Assembly: GCA_040754375.1 (NCBI GenBank)
Contig: JBFMCT010000013.1
Span: 1 to 64,000, forward strand
Length of the DNA stretch: 64,000 nt
From: Actinomycetota bacterium
GTDB lineage: Bacteria > Actinomycetota > Acidimicrobiia > Acidimicrobiales > AC-14
Direction of reading: 5' to 3'
In this document: positions 49,121-57,632 of the stretch, one piece after another
Position numbering within the stretch: position 1 is the stretch's first letter
How the letters are laid out: each line of letters begins with the position of its first letter
The notes under the pieces: generated by a model
Databases searched by the model: none
What the model was told of the DNA's origin: nothing
Seen by the model: the letters and a program-made list of their open reading frames with translations, nothing else
Position numbers and translations under genes: made by a program

Positions 49121-49293
49121 CGGCGGGACAGTACCGGCCCCTGCCCGGCCGGTTGAGGGCCCGGCGTGCCGGGTACCAACCAAAGGAGCCGAGAGACTGG
49201 CACGGGCCCAGCATGGAGCGACCACATCGGGGCCCGGCGGCCGCCGCCGAGGGGCGGGGCGAACGCCGGGCAGACAGGCGGGGAGGGAGCGGT

Positions 49294-49749
49294 ATGCAGA
49301 TCGCGCTTTCGCTGATGTTGCCGAGAGAAGAACAGACCATCTCGGTCTGCCGTCACATCATCCAGGGCGCCATGCGGGAGGTGGGCGTGGTAACCGACTG
49401 CATCGAGGACATTGCCGTCGCCCAGACCGAGGCATGCGCCAACGTGGTCAAGCACTCGGGGCCGGGCGACAGGTACGAGGTCAGGGTGACGATCGACGCC
49501 ACCAAGTGCGTGATCCGGGTGGTCGACACCGGCCGGGGGTTCGACTGGCGGTCGCTGACCGATGGCGCCGGGGCGGATTCGTCGGCCGAGGAGGGCCGGG
49601 GCATCCTGCTCATGCAGGCCCTGGTCGACGACGTGCGCTTCGTCTCCAAGCCCGAGGCGGGCACGATCGTCCATCTCGAGAAGGGGCTCGTGTTCAACGA
49701 GGACGCCCCTCTGGGCCAAGCCGCCACCCGAGCAGGCCCGAGCGGGTGA
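49294..49749 (+). CDS. Anti-sigma regulatory kinase (RsbW/SpoIIAB-like ATPase)
   Basis: 151 aa HATPase_c_2 protein. DIAVAQTEACANVVKHS is the N box, VVDTGRGFDW the G1 box, and EEGRGILLMQALVDDV the G2-like region. Start ATG 49294 follows GGGAGGGAGCGGT. Such kinases bind and silence sigma factors and phosphorylate STAS partners such as the one at 1224. No STAS or sigma gene is adjacent. Its final 56 bp overlap the convergent histidine kinase gene. Confidence 0.85.
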   Translation: MQIALSLMLPREEQTISVCRHIIQGAMREVGVVTDCIEDIAVAQTEACANVVKHSGPGDRYEVRVTIDATKCVIRVVDTGRGFDWRSLTDGAGADSSAEEGRGILLMQALVDDVRFVSKPEAGTIVHLEKGLVFNEDAPLGQAATRAGPSG

Positions 49750-51406
49750 CGCCAAGCCGACGCTTACGGTGCGCCGACTTCGCGGACAACCCGGTGCTCG
49801 ACATGGCCCGAACGGGTAGCCCGGCGCCCGACGTGGCGTCGAGGTTGCCGGCCAGCACGGGGGCGACGATTAGCTGGTACCTGCGGTTCCGAAGGGCGTT
49901 CTCGGCAATGACGATGTCGCGCAGCTCGGCGAACGTCCCGTAGGGAACGCCCATGGCGTCGGCTCCCCGCTGCACCCGATCGAGTTCCTCGGGTGTGAGA
50001 GGACCATCGGACGAGCACGCGCGAAGCGTCTCGTACACCGTCCCTCGGCAGATCATCGACATGCCGGGGAGCTCCATGAGGTCTTCGAGCGTGTCAGCGT
50101 CGTCGTAGGTCTTGATCAGCGCGATGACGCGGTCTGAACTGCCAGCCGCGGTGTGGTAGCCGATGAGCCACTCCCGCTGGCGGGCCGTGAGGTGGCCGTT
50201 CCCGCCGGCGCAGAGGAGGATCGCCTTCGCGTCCAAAGCGTTGTCCTCCTCGGTGATCTGCTCGTACAGCTCTCCGGGCGCTTCCCAGTTCTCCCAACCG
50301 ATCCACTTCAGGGCGGTCAGCCGCCGTCGCTCGACGTCGACGTCCGCAGGCTCGGCGAGGGGGATGTCGGCGGACACGGTCGTCCCCCGTCCCGGTTCGC
50401 TGTCGATCACCAACTCACCCCCGAGGGCGGTGACACGGTCGGCGAGACCTTCAAGTCCTGAACCGGGAATTGCACTGGCGCCGCCCGAGCCGTCGTCGGA
50501 CACCGCCATATGCAGGGCTCCGTCGGCGACGGTTGCCCGCACCGTCGCTTGGCGGGCCCCGGCGTGCTTATTGACGTTGGTGAGGGCCTCGGCGACGAGG
50601 TAGTAGGCGGCCACCTCGACCGGTTGTGGCAGTCGCTCCCGAACATCAAGGTGAAGCTCGACCGGGACGCCCGGCCGCTCGGCGAGGGTTTCCAGCGCAC
50701 CCGCGAGGCCGGCCTCGTCGACGATCGCCGGGTGGATCCCCCGGGCCAGTTCACGGAGCTCGGTCAGCGCATCGTCGAGTTCTCTCGTCGCGTCGGCGAT
50801 GAGCTCGGTCATGATCGCGTCCCCTGCGACCTCGCGGCTGGCCAGGCGGAGCATCAGGGCCAGTCCGACCAGACGCTGTTGGGCGCCGTCGTGGATGTTG
50901 CGTTCCACGCGCCGAAGCTCACGGTCACCTGCGTCGACGATTCGGGCCCGGGATGCCTGAACCTCGGCGAGCTGGGCCAGGAGCTGGGCCTTGAGCCGCT
51001 CGTTGTCGATGGCCAGCGACGCTGCCTCGGTGACCGCCTTGAGCCGGTCGGGGTCATCCAGCAGGGCGCGATCGTGGATCAGGCCGGCGACCGGCTTCCC
51101 GCCACGGGCAATGGGGGTGAACGCTCGGCCGTCGATTGCAGTGGTCGCAACCTCGCCGAGCTCGTCGATCCAGCCACCGGTCCCGACTCGGGAGTAGACG
51201 ATGTCGAGCTCCTGGTCGCCAAGCGCCCGCCTGAGCGTGTCACGCACCGTTTCGCCGGCGCCACCTGCCCCGAGGCTCACGACGGGCGGCGCGGGTGGTA
51301 GGGGCTCGCCGGGACCCGGCCTGCGACCGTTCCGAGCGGCATGCAGCCATTCTGGCCGCTCGGACGTAGAACCGCATGGAGCCGGGGACAACGAGAGGGG
51401 GACCAC
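49694..51406 (-). CDS. NarL-type histidine kinase with extra C-terminal helical domain
   Basis: 570 aa, soluble. Residues about 50-140 resemble a GAF-like region; HisKA_3 follows with phospho-acceptor His172 (VERNIHDGAQQRLVGLALML), and HATPase motifs EALTNVNKHAGA and SDDGSGGA, then GLADRVTALGG. An added domain covers about 365-515 (DAKAILLCAGGNGHLTARQREWLIGYH ... DGPLTPEELDRVQRGADAMGV), with two similar helical halves containing G-N-G-H and D-G-P-L turns that recall TerB-like folds. This fusion is unusual. The tail after 515 is basic and overlaps the convergent RsbW-like gene by 56 bp. Paired with the LuxR-type regulator 51 bp upstream. Confidence 0.85.
   Translation of the reverse strand: MVPLSLSPAPCGSTSERPEWLHAARNGRRPGPGEPLPPAPPVVSLGAGGAGETVRDTLRRALGDQELDIVYSRVGTGGWIDELGEVATTAIDGRAFTPIARGGKPVAGLIHDRALLDDPDRLKAVTEAASLAIDNERLKAQLLAQLAEVQASRARIVDAGDRELRRVERNIHDGAQQRLVGLALMLRLASREVAGDAIMTELIADATRELDDALTELRELARGIHPAIVDEAGLAGALETLAERPGVPVELHLDVRERLPQPVEVAAYYLVAEALTNVNKHAGARQATVRATVADGALHMAVSDDGSGGASAIPGSGLEGLADRVTALGGELVIDSEPGRGTTVSADIPLAEPADVDVERRRLTALKWIGWENWEAPGELYEQITEEDNALDAKAILLCAGGNGHLTARQREWLIGYHTAAGSSDRVIALIKTYDDADTLEDLMELPGMSMICRGTVYETLRACSSDGPLTPEELDRVQRGADAMGVPYGTFAELRDIVIAENALRNRRYQLIVAPVLAGNLDATSGAGLPVRAMSSTGLSAKSAHRKRRLGVTRSGLLGWRLGPEGRPR
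49740..49751. repeat. 12-bp repeat shared with tRNA-Gly 3' end, possible attachment-site remnant
   Basis: GAGCGGGTGACG occurs here, across the stop codon of the RsbW-like gene, and again at 58226-58237 within the 3' end of tRNA-Gly. The genes between the copies are accessory in type. No integrase is present between them, and 12 bp is short for an att core, so this is only a candidate left boundary. Confidence 0.3.
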
Positions 51407-51457
51407 CGTGCGAGCCGTCGTGCGAGCCGCGCCGAGGCTGTGCCGTCGCCCCTCCTG

Positions 51458-52153
51458 TCAGAACGCGTCAGTGCCGGCATGGATGGTCGACGGCCACGTC
51501 CTCACGCGGAGGTGGGCGAGCACGGCGAGGGCCCGACGGTGGGTCGCCGGGTCAGCATCGAGGCCGAGCTTGGTAAAGATGCGGCTGATATTGGTCTCCA
51601 CGGTTCGGGCCGTCACCACGAGCTGCTCGGCGATCCGGTCGTTGGAGTGCCCCTCGGCCACGAGCCCGAGCACGTCGCGCTCCGTGGCGGTCAGCGTTGC
51701 CATGGGGTCGGCACGCCGGGGTGTCTGGAAGACGATGCGAACCACCTCGGGATCGATGGCCGTCCCCCCGGCGACGACTCGGCGGACGGCATCAACGAGC
51801 TCCGCCGGGCGGGCGATGCGTTCCTTCAGCATGTAGCCCACCCCAGCCCGCCCACTGGTGAGCAGCTCGACGGCATGGCGGGTCTCGATGTGCTGGGAGA
51901 GCACGAGTACGCCGATGTCGGGGCGCTCGCCCTTCAGCTCGACGGCGGCCTGCAACCCTTCGGTCGTGTTCGTCGGCGGCATGCGGACGTCGATGATGAC
52001 GGCGTCGGGCTGGTCGGCTCGCACCGCGGGCAGCAAACCGCTGGCGTCCGAGAGCTCAGCGACGACGTGGGCGCCCTCATCGGCCAGCAGTCTGGCTATG
52101 CCGGCACGCACGAGGCGCGCGTCGTCGACGAGCATGACGCGCAACGGGCTCAC
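51458..52153 (-). CDS. NarL/LuxR-type response regulator
   Basis: 231 aa. Receiver domain: VMLVDDARLVRAG, phospho-acceptor Asp near 54 (AVIIDVRMPP), LVLSQHIE and the conserved Lys in GYMLKERI. C-terminal LuxR HTH: LTATERDVLGLVAEGHSNDRIAEQLVVTARTVETNISRIFTKLGL. Note VRMPPTNTTEG, the variant loop common in actinobacterial NarL proteins. Transcribed just before the kinase gene, so they form a two-component system. GTG start 52153. Target genes unknown; the nearest divergent gene is the NTF2-like gene. Confidence 0.92.
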   Translation of the reverse strand: MSPLRVMLVDDARLVRAGIARLLADEGAHVVAELSDASGLLPAVRADQPDAVIIDVRMPPTNTTEGLQAAVELKGERPDIGVLVLSQHIETRHAVELLTSGRAGVGYMLKERIARPAELVDAVRRVVAGGTAIDPEVVRIVFQTPRRADPMATLTATERDVLGLVAEGHSNDRIAEQLVVTARTVETNISRIFTKLGLDADPATHRRALAVLAHLRVRTWPSTIHAGTDAF

Positions 52154-52666
52154 CGAGAAATGATGCCGTATCGAGCCAGCCGATCGGGACCAGCGGGCAA
52201 ACGGCGACCCTGGGGAATCGGTCGATAGTCAAGCGCCCACGCTCCCGCAGACGGTGGCGCCGGCGGAGGGCTAGGTCCACGGCCCGGTCCGCACCGGTCG
52301 GACGGCCGCCCACCCACCACGTTCTCGGGCAAGCCCCCCTGCGCTCGTGAAGCTCCCCGACCGGCATCCGTGCTGGCACGGACGACAGGAGGCACGTGAT
52401 GCACGACGATACGAACCCTGCGAGCAACCGGCAGGAGGGCAAGCCCGACATGAACGTTCGCCGTCGGGCTCGGTGCCACGCTCGGCCCCTGTTGCTGGGG
52501 CGGAACCACCGTAGGACAGAAGGCGGCATCGACCTGCCCGCCCGCCCGCCTGCGCGGCCGCACGAGGACTGCGCCTGCCGGCGAGCGCATCCCCGACACG
52601 ATCGCCAACACCGTTCAGGTGGCCGTGGGCCATCTGAAGCCCAAGACCGCTGAAAAGGAACCAACC
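52154..52666. other. 513-bp intergenic region
   Basis: Between the response regulator and the NTF2-like gene. Frames here are Arg/Pro/His-rich and look like chance frames. In the frame of the downstream gene, the 50 bases before its ribosome-binding site read AGERIPDTIANTVQVAVGHLKP without a stop, which could be the remnant of an older longer reading frame. No RNA element recognised; the promoters of both flanking genes should be here. Confidence 0.4.
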
Positions 52667-53515
52667 ATGACCACTGCCCCGAACCTCGTCGAGTCACCCC
52701 TGGCTGAGACGATCGAGGACTTCTTCCGGACCAAGACGGCTTGCGATGTCGCCGGCACGATGTCCTTCTTCTCCCCCGACCTCGTTACCTACACCGACGC
52801 CACCCTCGGCTGGGACATCGGCACCTTCGAGGCGCTTCATGCGATCTTCGAGCAGTACATGCCCAACTGGGGCCCGCCGGCCCGCTCGTACTCCACCGGC
52901 ATCTTCTCCAACGAGCACAGCGCGCTCATCCACATGGTCGACACACCCGAGCTCTTCGGCGGCGAGCTGCGCATCCTCGCCGCCGTCGACTTCTTGGACG
53001 GCAAGATCGTCCGCTGGGTCGACTACTGGGACGCCACGCCCTTCGACCCCGACCTCTACGCCCAGATGCGCACCCCAGCCGATGGGTTCCCCGCCGACCT
53101 GAAGGACGACGTTGTTGCCACTCAGGCCGCCCCCGCGATGGTGGCCGCAGCCGCGGCGCTGCAATCGGCGTTCGCCGCCGGCGACGCCGAGGCCGCCGCA
53201 GCCCTGCTGCACCCCGACGTCGCCCACGAGGACATGACTCTGCGCACTCGGGTCCTCGGCCGTATCGAGACGTCGGCATACCTCGCCCGCGTCCTCACCG
53301 ACGTCCCCTACGGGAGGGGCAGCGCCCTGCGCCACGTGGTCGGCGGCCGCCGGGGCGGCGGGTTCGAATGGACCGCGGGCGACGGCCTGGTGGGCATCAC
53401 CGCCATCGAGCTCGACGCAGAAGGCCTGATAAGCAAGGTGACGTCGGTCTACGACGGTCGCCAGGTCCCGGTCGGGCGCCGGAGTGCGGTCCTCGCCGCC
53501 ACCTTCGGCTCCTGA
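52667..53515 (+). CDS. Protein of two SnoaL/NTF2-like domains
   Basis: 282 aa made of two NTF2-like cone-barrel modules. Module 1 (about 10-135): AETIEDFFRTKTACDVAGTMSFFSPDLVTYTDATLGW and ILAAVDFLDGKIVRWVDYWD. Module 2 (about 150-270): AAAALQSAFAAGDAEAAAALLHPDVAHEDMTL and LVGITAIELDAEGLISKVTSVYD. These domains act as small-molecule isomerases/cyclases or binding proteins; the substrate is not predictable. ATG 52667 follows AAAAGGAACCAACC. Stands alone, convergent with the luciferase-like gene. Confidence 0.82.
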   Translation: MTTAPNLVESPLAETIEDFFRTKTACDVAGTMSFFSPDLVTYTDATLGWDIGTFEALHAIFEQYMPNWGPPARSYSTGIFSNEHSALIHMVDTPELFGGELRILAAVDFLDGKIVRWVDYWDATPFDPDLYAQMRTPADGFPADLKDDVVATQAAPAMVAAAAALQSAFAAGDAEAAAALLHPDVAHEDMTLRTRVLGRIETSAYLARVLTDVPYGRGSALRHVVGGRRGGGFEWTAGDGLVGITAIELDAEGLISKVTSVYDGRQVPVGRRSAVLAATFGS

Positions 53516-53555
53516 CAGGAACTACCAGGTGTCCTTCGAGCTCCACATGGAACGG

Positions 53556-54062
53556 CTACGTCTTCCCATCAGGCGGAGCCTCAGGTTCGCGGACGGTGCT
53601 GGCGAACGCGTGTGATGCCTGCAGGAGGGCCCAAACCACCTCGGCTTCGGCGGCGTCGCGCGGGGCGTACACCATGACGACGGACCCAGGGAAATCCTCG
53701 GTTCTCGCGACAAGGTGAAGCTCGGCCCAGCCCCGCTCGATGGCGAGGTCGGCCGTCGAATCGGCAAGCACCAAGTGCAGGCTCCAGTCCGGCCCCGGGT
53801 GGAAGTGCGCGAACTCGCGGCCCCGGATGAAAGCCACGGGAGGACCTGTTGGCCGGTCCTCGGCCAGCACCAGGGCACGCGCCCCCGGTACCGATACGTT
53901 GCTCGGCCGCTCGACGACGCCCTCGAGCCCGAAGGCCCGCTCGGCGAGGAGATGCAGCGGGTTCGGATCGTCGGGCTGCTGGTCGAGCTGGCTGTGGGGG
54001 AACTCCGACGTCGTCTTCGGTCGCCCGCCGCTCCGTCGGGGGAGGTCAGTCGCTACATCCAT
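53556..54062 (-). CDS. Luciferase-like (DUF5519) domain protein
   Basis: 168 aa. The central part GREFAHFHPGPDWSLHLVLADSTADLAIERGWAELHLV followed by VMVYAPRDAAEAEVVWALLQAS is the pattern I know from PF17648, a family named after a fungal luciferase domain but of unknown function in bacteria. Start ATG 54062 overlaps the end of the VOC gene by 10 bp, so it is coupled to it. An N-terminal about 35-residue stretch (RSGGRPKTTSEFPHSQLDQQP) is polar and probably disordered. Confidence 0.75.
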   Translation of the reverse strand: MDVATDLPRRSGGRPKTTSEFPHSQLDQQPDDPNPLHLLAERAFGLEGVVERPSNVSVPGARALVLAEDRPTGPPVAFIRGREFAHFHPGPDWSLHLVLADSTADLAIERGWAELHLVARTEDFPGSVVMVYAPRDAAEAEVVWALLQASHAFASTVREPEAPPDGKT

Positions 54063-54478
54063 ACGAGTTCCAGGGCGATGTTGTCGGGATCGCGAAAGCA
54101 CAGCGTCGCCGCCGGGAAGGGCTCGGTGACGTCGTTGATCTTGCTGTGGGCAACGCCGAGCGCGTCCAAACGCTCGACCCAGGTATCGAGGTCCTCGCGC
54201 CGGCCGACGCCGAAGGCGAGGTGGTCGAGCCCGGTACGGTGCTCGCCGAACTGCTCCCCCTGGTGGCCGTCGTGCTTGTCGAGGCCCATGAAGATGGCCG
54301 TGCCGGGGATGCTCATCACCACCGCGTAGCCGTTGCCCTGCTGGTGCGGCTCGACGAAGGCCCGCTGGAAGCCGAACACCTTCCCGTACCACTCCTCGCT
54401 GCGATCGAGATGGCACACCGTGAGCCCGAGGTGGTGATACCCGGTGACCGCCGTGACCGCCGTCAACTGCCCCCCCAT
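54053..54478 (-). CDS. VOC-family protein
   Basis: 141 aa. First half: YHHLGLTVCHLDRSEEWYGKVFGFQRAF with a metal-ligand-type His; second half: TGLDHLAFGVGRREDLDTWVERLDALGV and FRDPDNIALELVWM with the closing Glu. Looks like a glyoxalase or type I extradiol-dioxygenase relative. Coupled to the luciferase-like gene and divergent from a TetR regulator 77 bp away, which probably controls both. Confidence 0.85.
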   Translation of the reverse strand: MGGQLTAVTAVTGYHHLGLTVCHLDRSEEWYGKVFGFQRAFVEPHQQGNGYAVVMSIPGTAIFMGLDKHDGHQGEQFGEHRTGLDHLAFGVGRREDLDTWVERLDALGVAHSKINDVTEPFPAATLCFRDPDNIALELVWM

Positions 54479-54555
54479 GTCTTCCCCCTATGGTAGATTG
54501 TAATTGTTTAACGAGATTCTATTAATCTTCGAGGGGAAGTCAAGGGGCAATCTGG
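54479..54555. promoter_or_regulatory. A+T-rich divergent control region (VOC / TetR)
   Basis: Strikingly A+T-rich for this genome (AGATTGTAATTGTTTAACG ... TTCTATTAATCTTCG). AGATT and AATCT form an inverted repeat about 24 bp apart, the type of dyad bound by TetR dimers. Probable promoter and operator for the divergent TetR gene and VOC operon; half-sites uncertain. Confidence 0.5.
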
Positions 54556-55185
54556 GTGGCGCGCAAGAGGAGCACCGAGACCGAGTCCCGGATCGCGGAA
54601 GCGGCCACCAACCTGTTCTGCAACCAGGGCTACGTCGACACGACGATGGCCGCGATCGCCAATGCGGCCGGCGTGTCCGTGCAGACGCTGTACCTGCGCC
54701 ACGGATCGAAAGCGGCCATCCTGTCGGCCGCGCTGGACGTGGCGATCGCTGGTGACGCCGAGCCGATCAGCCTCACCGTACGAGGCTTCTTCCCCCTTGC
54801 GCTCGCCGAGGAGGACGCCGCCACCGCGCTGTCGATCTGGGCCCACGGCGCCCGCACCATCTGCGACCGCACGCACCGCCTGTACGACGTCATCCGGTCG
54901 GCGGCCGCCGACCCGGAGGTCGCACAGGTACTCGAGAAGAGCCGACGGGACCGCTCCACCGCGCACCGCATGCTGGCCGAGGCTCTGGTGACGCGGGAGC
55001 GATACAACCGAGGCGTCCCGGTGCAGCGAGCGGCGGACGTGCTCTACGCGCTGGGGACGGAGGATTCCTACCTCTTGTTCGTGGTCGACCGGGGGTGGGC
55101 CCCGGACGAGTGGGAGCGCTGGGTGATCGACACCCTCAGCGCGCAACTACTGGTCCCTTCGAGCCCCCGACGCCGACGCACGTAG
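54556..55185 (+). CDS. TetR-family transcriptional regulator
   Basis: 209 aa. The N-terminal HTH spans residues about 8-55: ESRIAEAATNLFCNQGYVDTTMAAIANAAGVSVQTLYLRHGSKAAIL, with the canonical T-x-x-x-I-A-x-x-A-G-V-S pattern. The C-terminal ligand-binding domain is divergent. GTG start. Divergent from VOC and luciferase-like genes, likely its targets. Confidence 0.9.
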   Translation: MARKRSTETESRIAEAATNLFCNQGYVDTTMAAIANAAGVSVQTLYLRHGSKAAILSAALDVAIAGDAEPISLTVRGFFPLALAEEDAATALSIWAHGARTICDRTHRLYDVIRSAAADPEVAQVLEKSRRDRSTAHRMLAEALVTRERYNRGVPVQRAADVLYALGTEDSYLLFVVDRGWAPDEWERWVIDTLSAQLLVPSSPRRRRT

Positions 55186-55277
55186 ACGTCCGTTAGTGGA
55201 TCAACTGCCCTGAAGACCGCGGTCGCCGCCGGAGTGGGAACCCCCCCAGGGCCCTAGAGCCGGCACCCACGGAAACG

Positions 55278-55772
55278 CTACGTTTTCGTGTCACCCTCCG
55301 CCGAACGCTTCAGTGCGGCGAGCGTCGCCCGCATGCCCTCCTCCATGTCAGTGGGCCGGTCCTTCACCCCAGTCGTGAGCCGCGTGACGACCCGGGAGCC
55401 GAGGCCGAGCGGCTTGGTCAGCTCGAACGACTCGGTCACCCGCACACCCTCGGTGACCGGCTCGAAGCGGTAGCGCCAGACCGTCTCGGGCTTGACGGCT
55501 TTGCCGACCGCGAATGCGAAGGCCCTCCCTGGCTCCGACTCGATGACCTCACAGGTCGTCGACCACCGCGTCCGGCCCCTGCGGTTATGGCCCTTGAACC
55601 GGGCGCCGTCCGTCGGGCCGGTGGCGCCGTCGATCCACTCCGCCCGCTCGGTCTCCGGGCTCCATTCGCCCATCCGCGTCACATCGGTGACCATCGACCA
55701 CACCCGGCCGGCGTCGGCCCGGATCACCACACTGGCCTCCCTCGTGACGTTGCTCATCTCTCTCACAGTCAT
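55278..55772 (-). CDS. SRPBCC (polyketide cyclase/START-like) protein
   Basis: 164 aa. REASVVIRADAGRVWSMVTDVTRMGEWSPET is the standard SRPBCC N-terminal helix-grip signature; GARFKGHNRRGRTRWSTTCEVIESEPGRAFAF continues the beta sheet. Likely binds a hydrophobic small molecule. ATG overlaps the upstream gene's TGA (ATGA), so it is second in a two-gene unit after an HExxH protein and under the divergent TetR regulator. Confidence 0.85.
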   Translation of the reverse strand: MTVREMSNVTREASVVIRADAGRVWSMVTDVTRMGEWSPETERAEWIDGATGPTDGARFKGHNRRGRTRWSTTCEVIESEPGRAFAFAVGKAVKPETVWRYRFEPVTEGVRVTESFELTKPLGLGSRVVTRLTTGVKDRPTDMEEGMRATLAALKRSAEGDTKT

Positions 55773-56614
55773 CGAGCAGGCCCCTGCGCGGCGCCGAGCT
55801 CGCGCAGCAGGTGCACGGCGGGCAGACCGAGGTGATGTTCGAGCGTGTCCGTCAGGTCCCGGCTCGATGGTTCGCCGGCGAGCAGGTCCCACACCCGAGA
55901 GGTCACGTCCATGCCGCCGAAGTCGAAGATGCTCTTGGCTGCGACGTGGAGCTTCGCCTGGAACCAGCCGTAGTTCGCCCCGTCCATCCCGTGCGCATAG
56001 GAGCGGTCGAAGTCGTCCAGGGTGCGGTGGGTGAACCGGTTTGCCACGATGGCGGCGAAGACGGAGGGGAAGGTCTCGAGCGTCGGCAGGTGCTCCGGCT
56101 CCTCCAGGGCCACGTAGGCGTGCAGGAGCACGTTGCAGGCCAACTCGAGAACCCACAGCCGGGAAGGGACGCGTCCGTCGGCTGCGATGAAGATGTGGGC
56201 CAGCTCGTGCACGCCGAGAAGATCGAAGAAGGGGCTCAGGTCCACGCTGGAGCCCGGCCCGGGATAGGAGCGTTGCAGCAGTTCCCCACCGCCGGGTACC
56301 TCGCTGGCGGCGAGGCCGACGAGACCGGTCCAGAAGGGGTTCGGTTCGCCCGCGAGCACCAGGTTGCCGTCCCGGAAGTTCGGCATGCCGTACAGCGGGT
56401 GGTTCGAGCGTCGGGCCCAGTCATCGGGACCGAGGACCAAGACGGCGATTCGAGGCTCGACCCCGAGCTGGTCGATGAAGAAGCGATGGGCGTGCTCTAC
56501 GCGCTGGATCGTCGCCGCCACGCCCTCATGGAGCCCGGCGGAGACGTGGGCGGGCAATGTGCTCCCGAACGGCTCGAGCCCGCGATGCAGGGTCTCGTCC
56601 AGGTTGCCGATCAC
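55769..56614 (-). CDS. HExxH-containing hypothetical protein
   Basis: 281 aa, family not recognised. FDLLGVHELAHIFIAADG contains HELAH, the zinc-metallopeptidase HExxH motif, followed 14 residues on by a helical region with ELACNVLLHAYVALEEPEH; a downstream Glu there could be the third zinc ligand. No signal peptide or membrane segment, so a cytoplasmic metallo-enzyme is possible. GTG 56614 is chosen because AGGGAGGTACCA lies directly before it; an earlier TTG at 56632 is less likely. Coupled to the SRPBCC gene. Confidence 0.75.
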   Translation of the reverse strand: MIGNLDETLHRGLEPFGSTLPAHVSAGLHEGVAATIQRVEHAHRFFIDQLGVEPRIAVLVLGPDDWARRSNHPLYGMPNFRDGNLVLAGEPNPFWTGLVGLAASEVPGGGELLQRSYPGPGSSVDLSPFFDLLGVHELAHIFIAADGRVPSRLWVLELACNVLLHAYVALEEPEHLPTLETFPSVFAAIVANRFTHRTLDDFDRSYAHGMDGANYGWFQAKLHVAAKSIFDFGGMDVTSRVWDLLAGEPSSRDLTDTLEHHLGLPAVHLLRELGAAQGPAR

Positions 56615-56642
56615 TGGTACCTCCCTTGACAACTCGTCTAGT

Positions 56643-56661
56643 CAGTATGTCTACCAGACTG
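56643..56661. promoter_or_regulatory. Putative TetR operator
   Basis: CAGTATGTCTACCAGACTG is an inverted repeat of the form CAGTnTG-N5-CAnACTG, in the gap between the HExxH gene and the TetR gene. Three GTCTA boxes (56636, 56649, and the palindrome GTCTAGAC at 56682-56689 within the first codons of the regulator) lie around it. Likely autoregulation and control of the divergent pair. Confidence 0.5.
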
Positions 56662-56679
56662 TAGCGTAGGGTGGACAGC

Positions 56680-57312
56680 ATGTCTAGACGTGATGTCGGT
56701 GCGGCTCGGCGGCGGAAGTCGGCCGCCGAAGACACGGGTGCGACCCGCCGGCGGATCCTCGACTCAGCTCGATCGCTGCTACGGCAAGGCCGGTTCCAGG
56801 GGGCGAGCATGGAAGAGATCGCCGAGGAAGCTGGGCTGTCCCGGGCGGGCCTCTACCTCCACTTCCGGTCGCGAGCCGCGCTCATCGACGCCATCTGTGA
56901 GACGCTCGACGAGAGCCCCGAACTGCAGGCCCTGCACGAACTCGTCGGCTCAGGGGACCCCCGGGAGTCGCTGCACCGCATCATCGAGGTCAACACCCGC
57001 TTCTGGGCCAGCGACGAACCGATGTTCCAGCAGCTCTACGGCAGCGCCGCAATCGACACAGCCGCCCGCGACTTCGTCACTCGCCAGACCGATGACCGTT
57101 CCACCGGCGTGGCCATCCTCACCGAACGGCTCGCAGCGGCCGGACATCTCCGCTCAGGACTGCGCGTGAGCGACGCGAACGCCCTCATCCTCCTCGTCAC
57201 CAGCTTCTCGACGTACCTCGAGTTGCGCCGCACCGCCGGTCTGTCCGCTGAGGAGGTCGTGAGCATGCTGCAAGAGGTGGCGGAACAGAACATCCTCAAA
57301 CCCGAGCCATGA
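56680..57312 (+). CDS. TetR-family transcriptional regulator
   Basis: 210 aa. HTH: ATRRRILDSARSLLRQGRFQGASMEEIAEEAGLSRAGLYLHFRSRAALIDAI, a full TetR DNA-binding domain after a basic N-terminal tail. The effector domain is less conserved. ATG 56680 or GTG 56671, three codons earlier, are both possible; AGGGTGG precedes the ATG. Divergent from the HExxH/SRPBCC unit. Confidence 0.88.
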   Translation: MSRRDVGAARRRKSAAEDTGATRRRILDSARSLLRQGRFQGASMEEIAEEAGLSRAGLYLHFRSRAALIDAICETLDESPELQALHELVGSGDPRESLHRIIEVNTRFWASDEPMFQQLYGSAAIDTAARDFVTRQTDDRSTGVAILTERLAAAGHLRSGLRVSDANALILLVTSFSTYLELRRTAGLSAEEVVSMLQEVAEQNILKPEP

Positions 57313-57632
57313 CATCGCCCTTGGCCCCCAAGACACATGGGCGACGGGCGGAGTCCTGTTCGGCGTGAGGAGATGACCAGTTCGGCTGCAGTCGCCCTCT
57401 TCCGGACGGTCCCCGCAGTTGACGCGCGGCGTTGTGCGCCGACCTGGTCCCTTCGTGAGCCGAGACGCTTCACCTCGTGCCTGACCAGCCGCGTTCGGGG
57501 CTACCTCGCCAGACCCGATCTCCGAACATTCTGGGACGCGCCGTTCGGGGCCCCGGCCTACGTCGGAGCGCGCCCCGAGCCGTCGTCCCGGTGGCCGCCG
57601 GACGGGCCACGTCGTTGGTGTAGGGTAGGTGT
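57313..57632. other. Intergenic region, nothing recognised
   Basis: About 320 bp between the TetR gene and vapB. Frames on both strands give Arg/Pro-rich translations with no family signature. Near its 3' end, GTTGGTGTAGGGTAGGTGT before the vapB ATG holds TAGGGT and TAGGTG boxes, possibly the VapBC autoregulation region. Confidence 0.4.

Noticed and set aside
52396-52653. 85-codon frame before the NTF2-like gene
   Set aside because: Arg/His/Pro-rich with no motif; likely chance.
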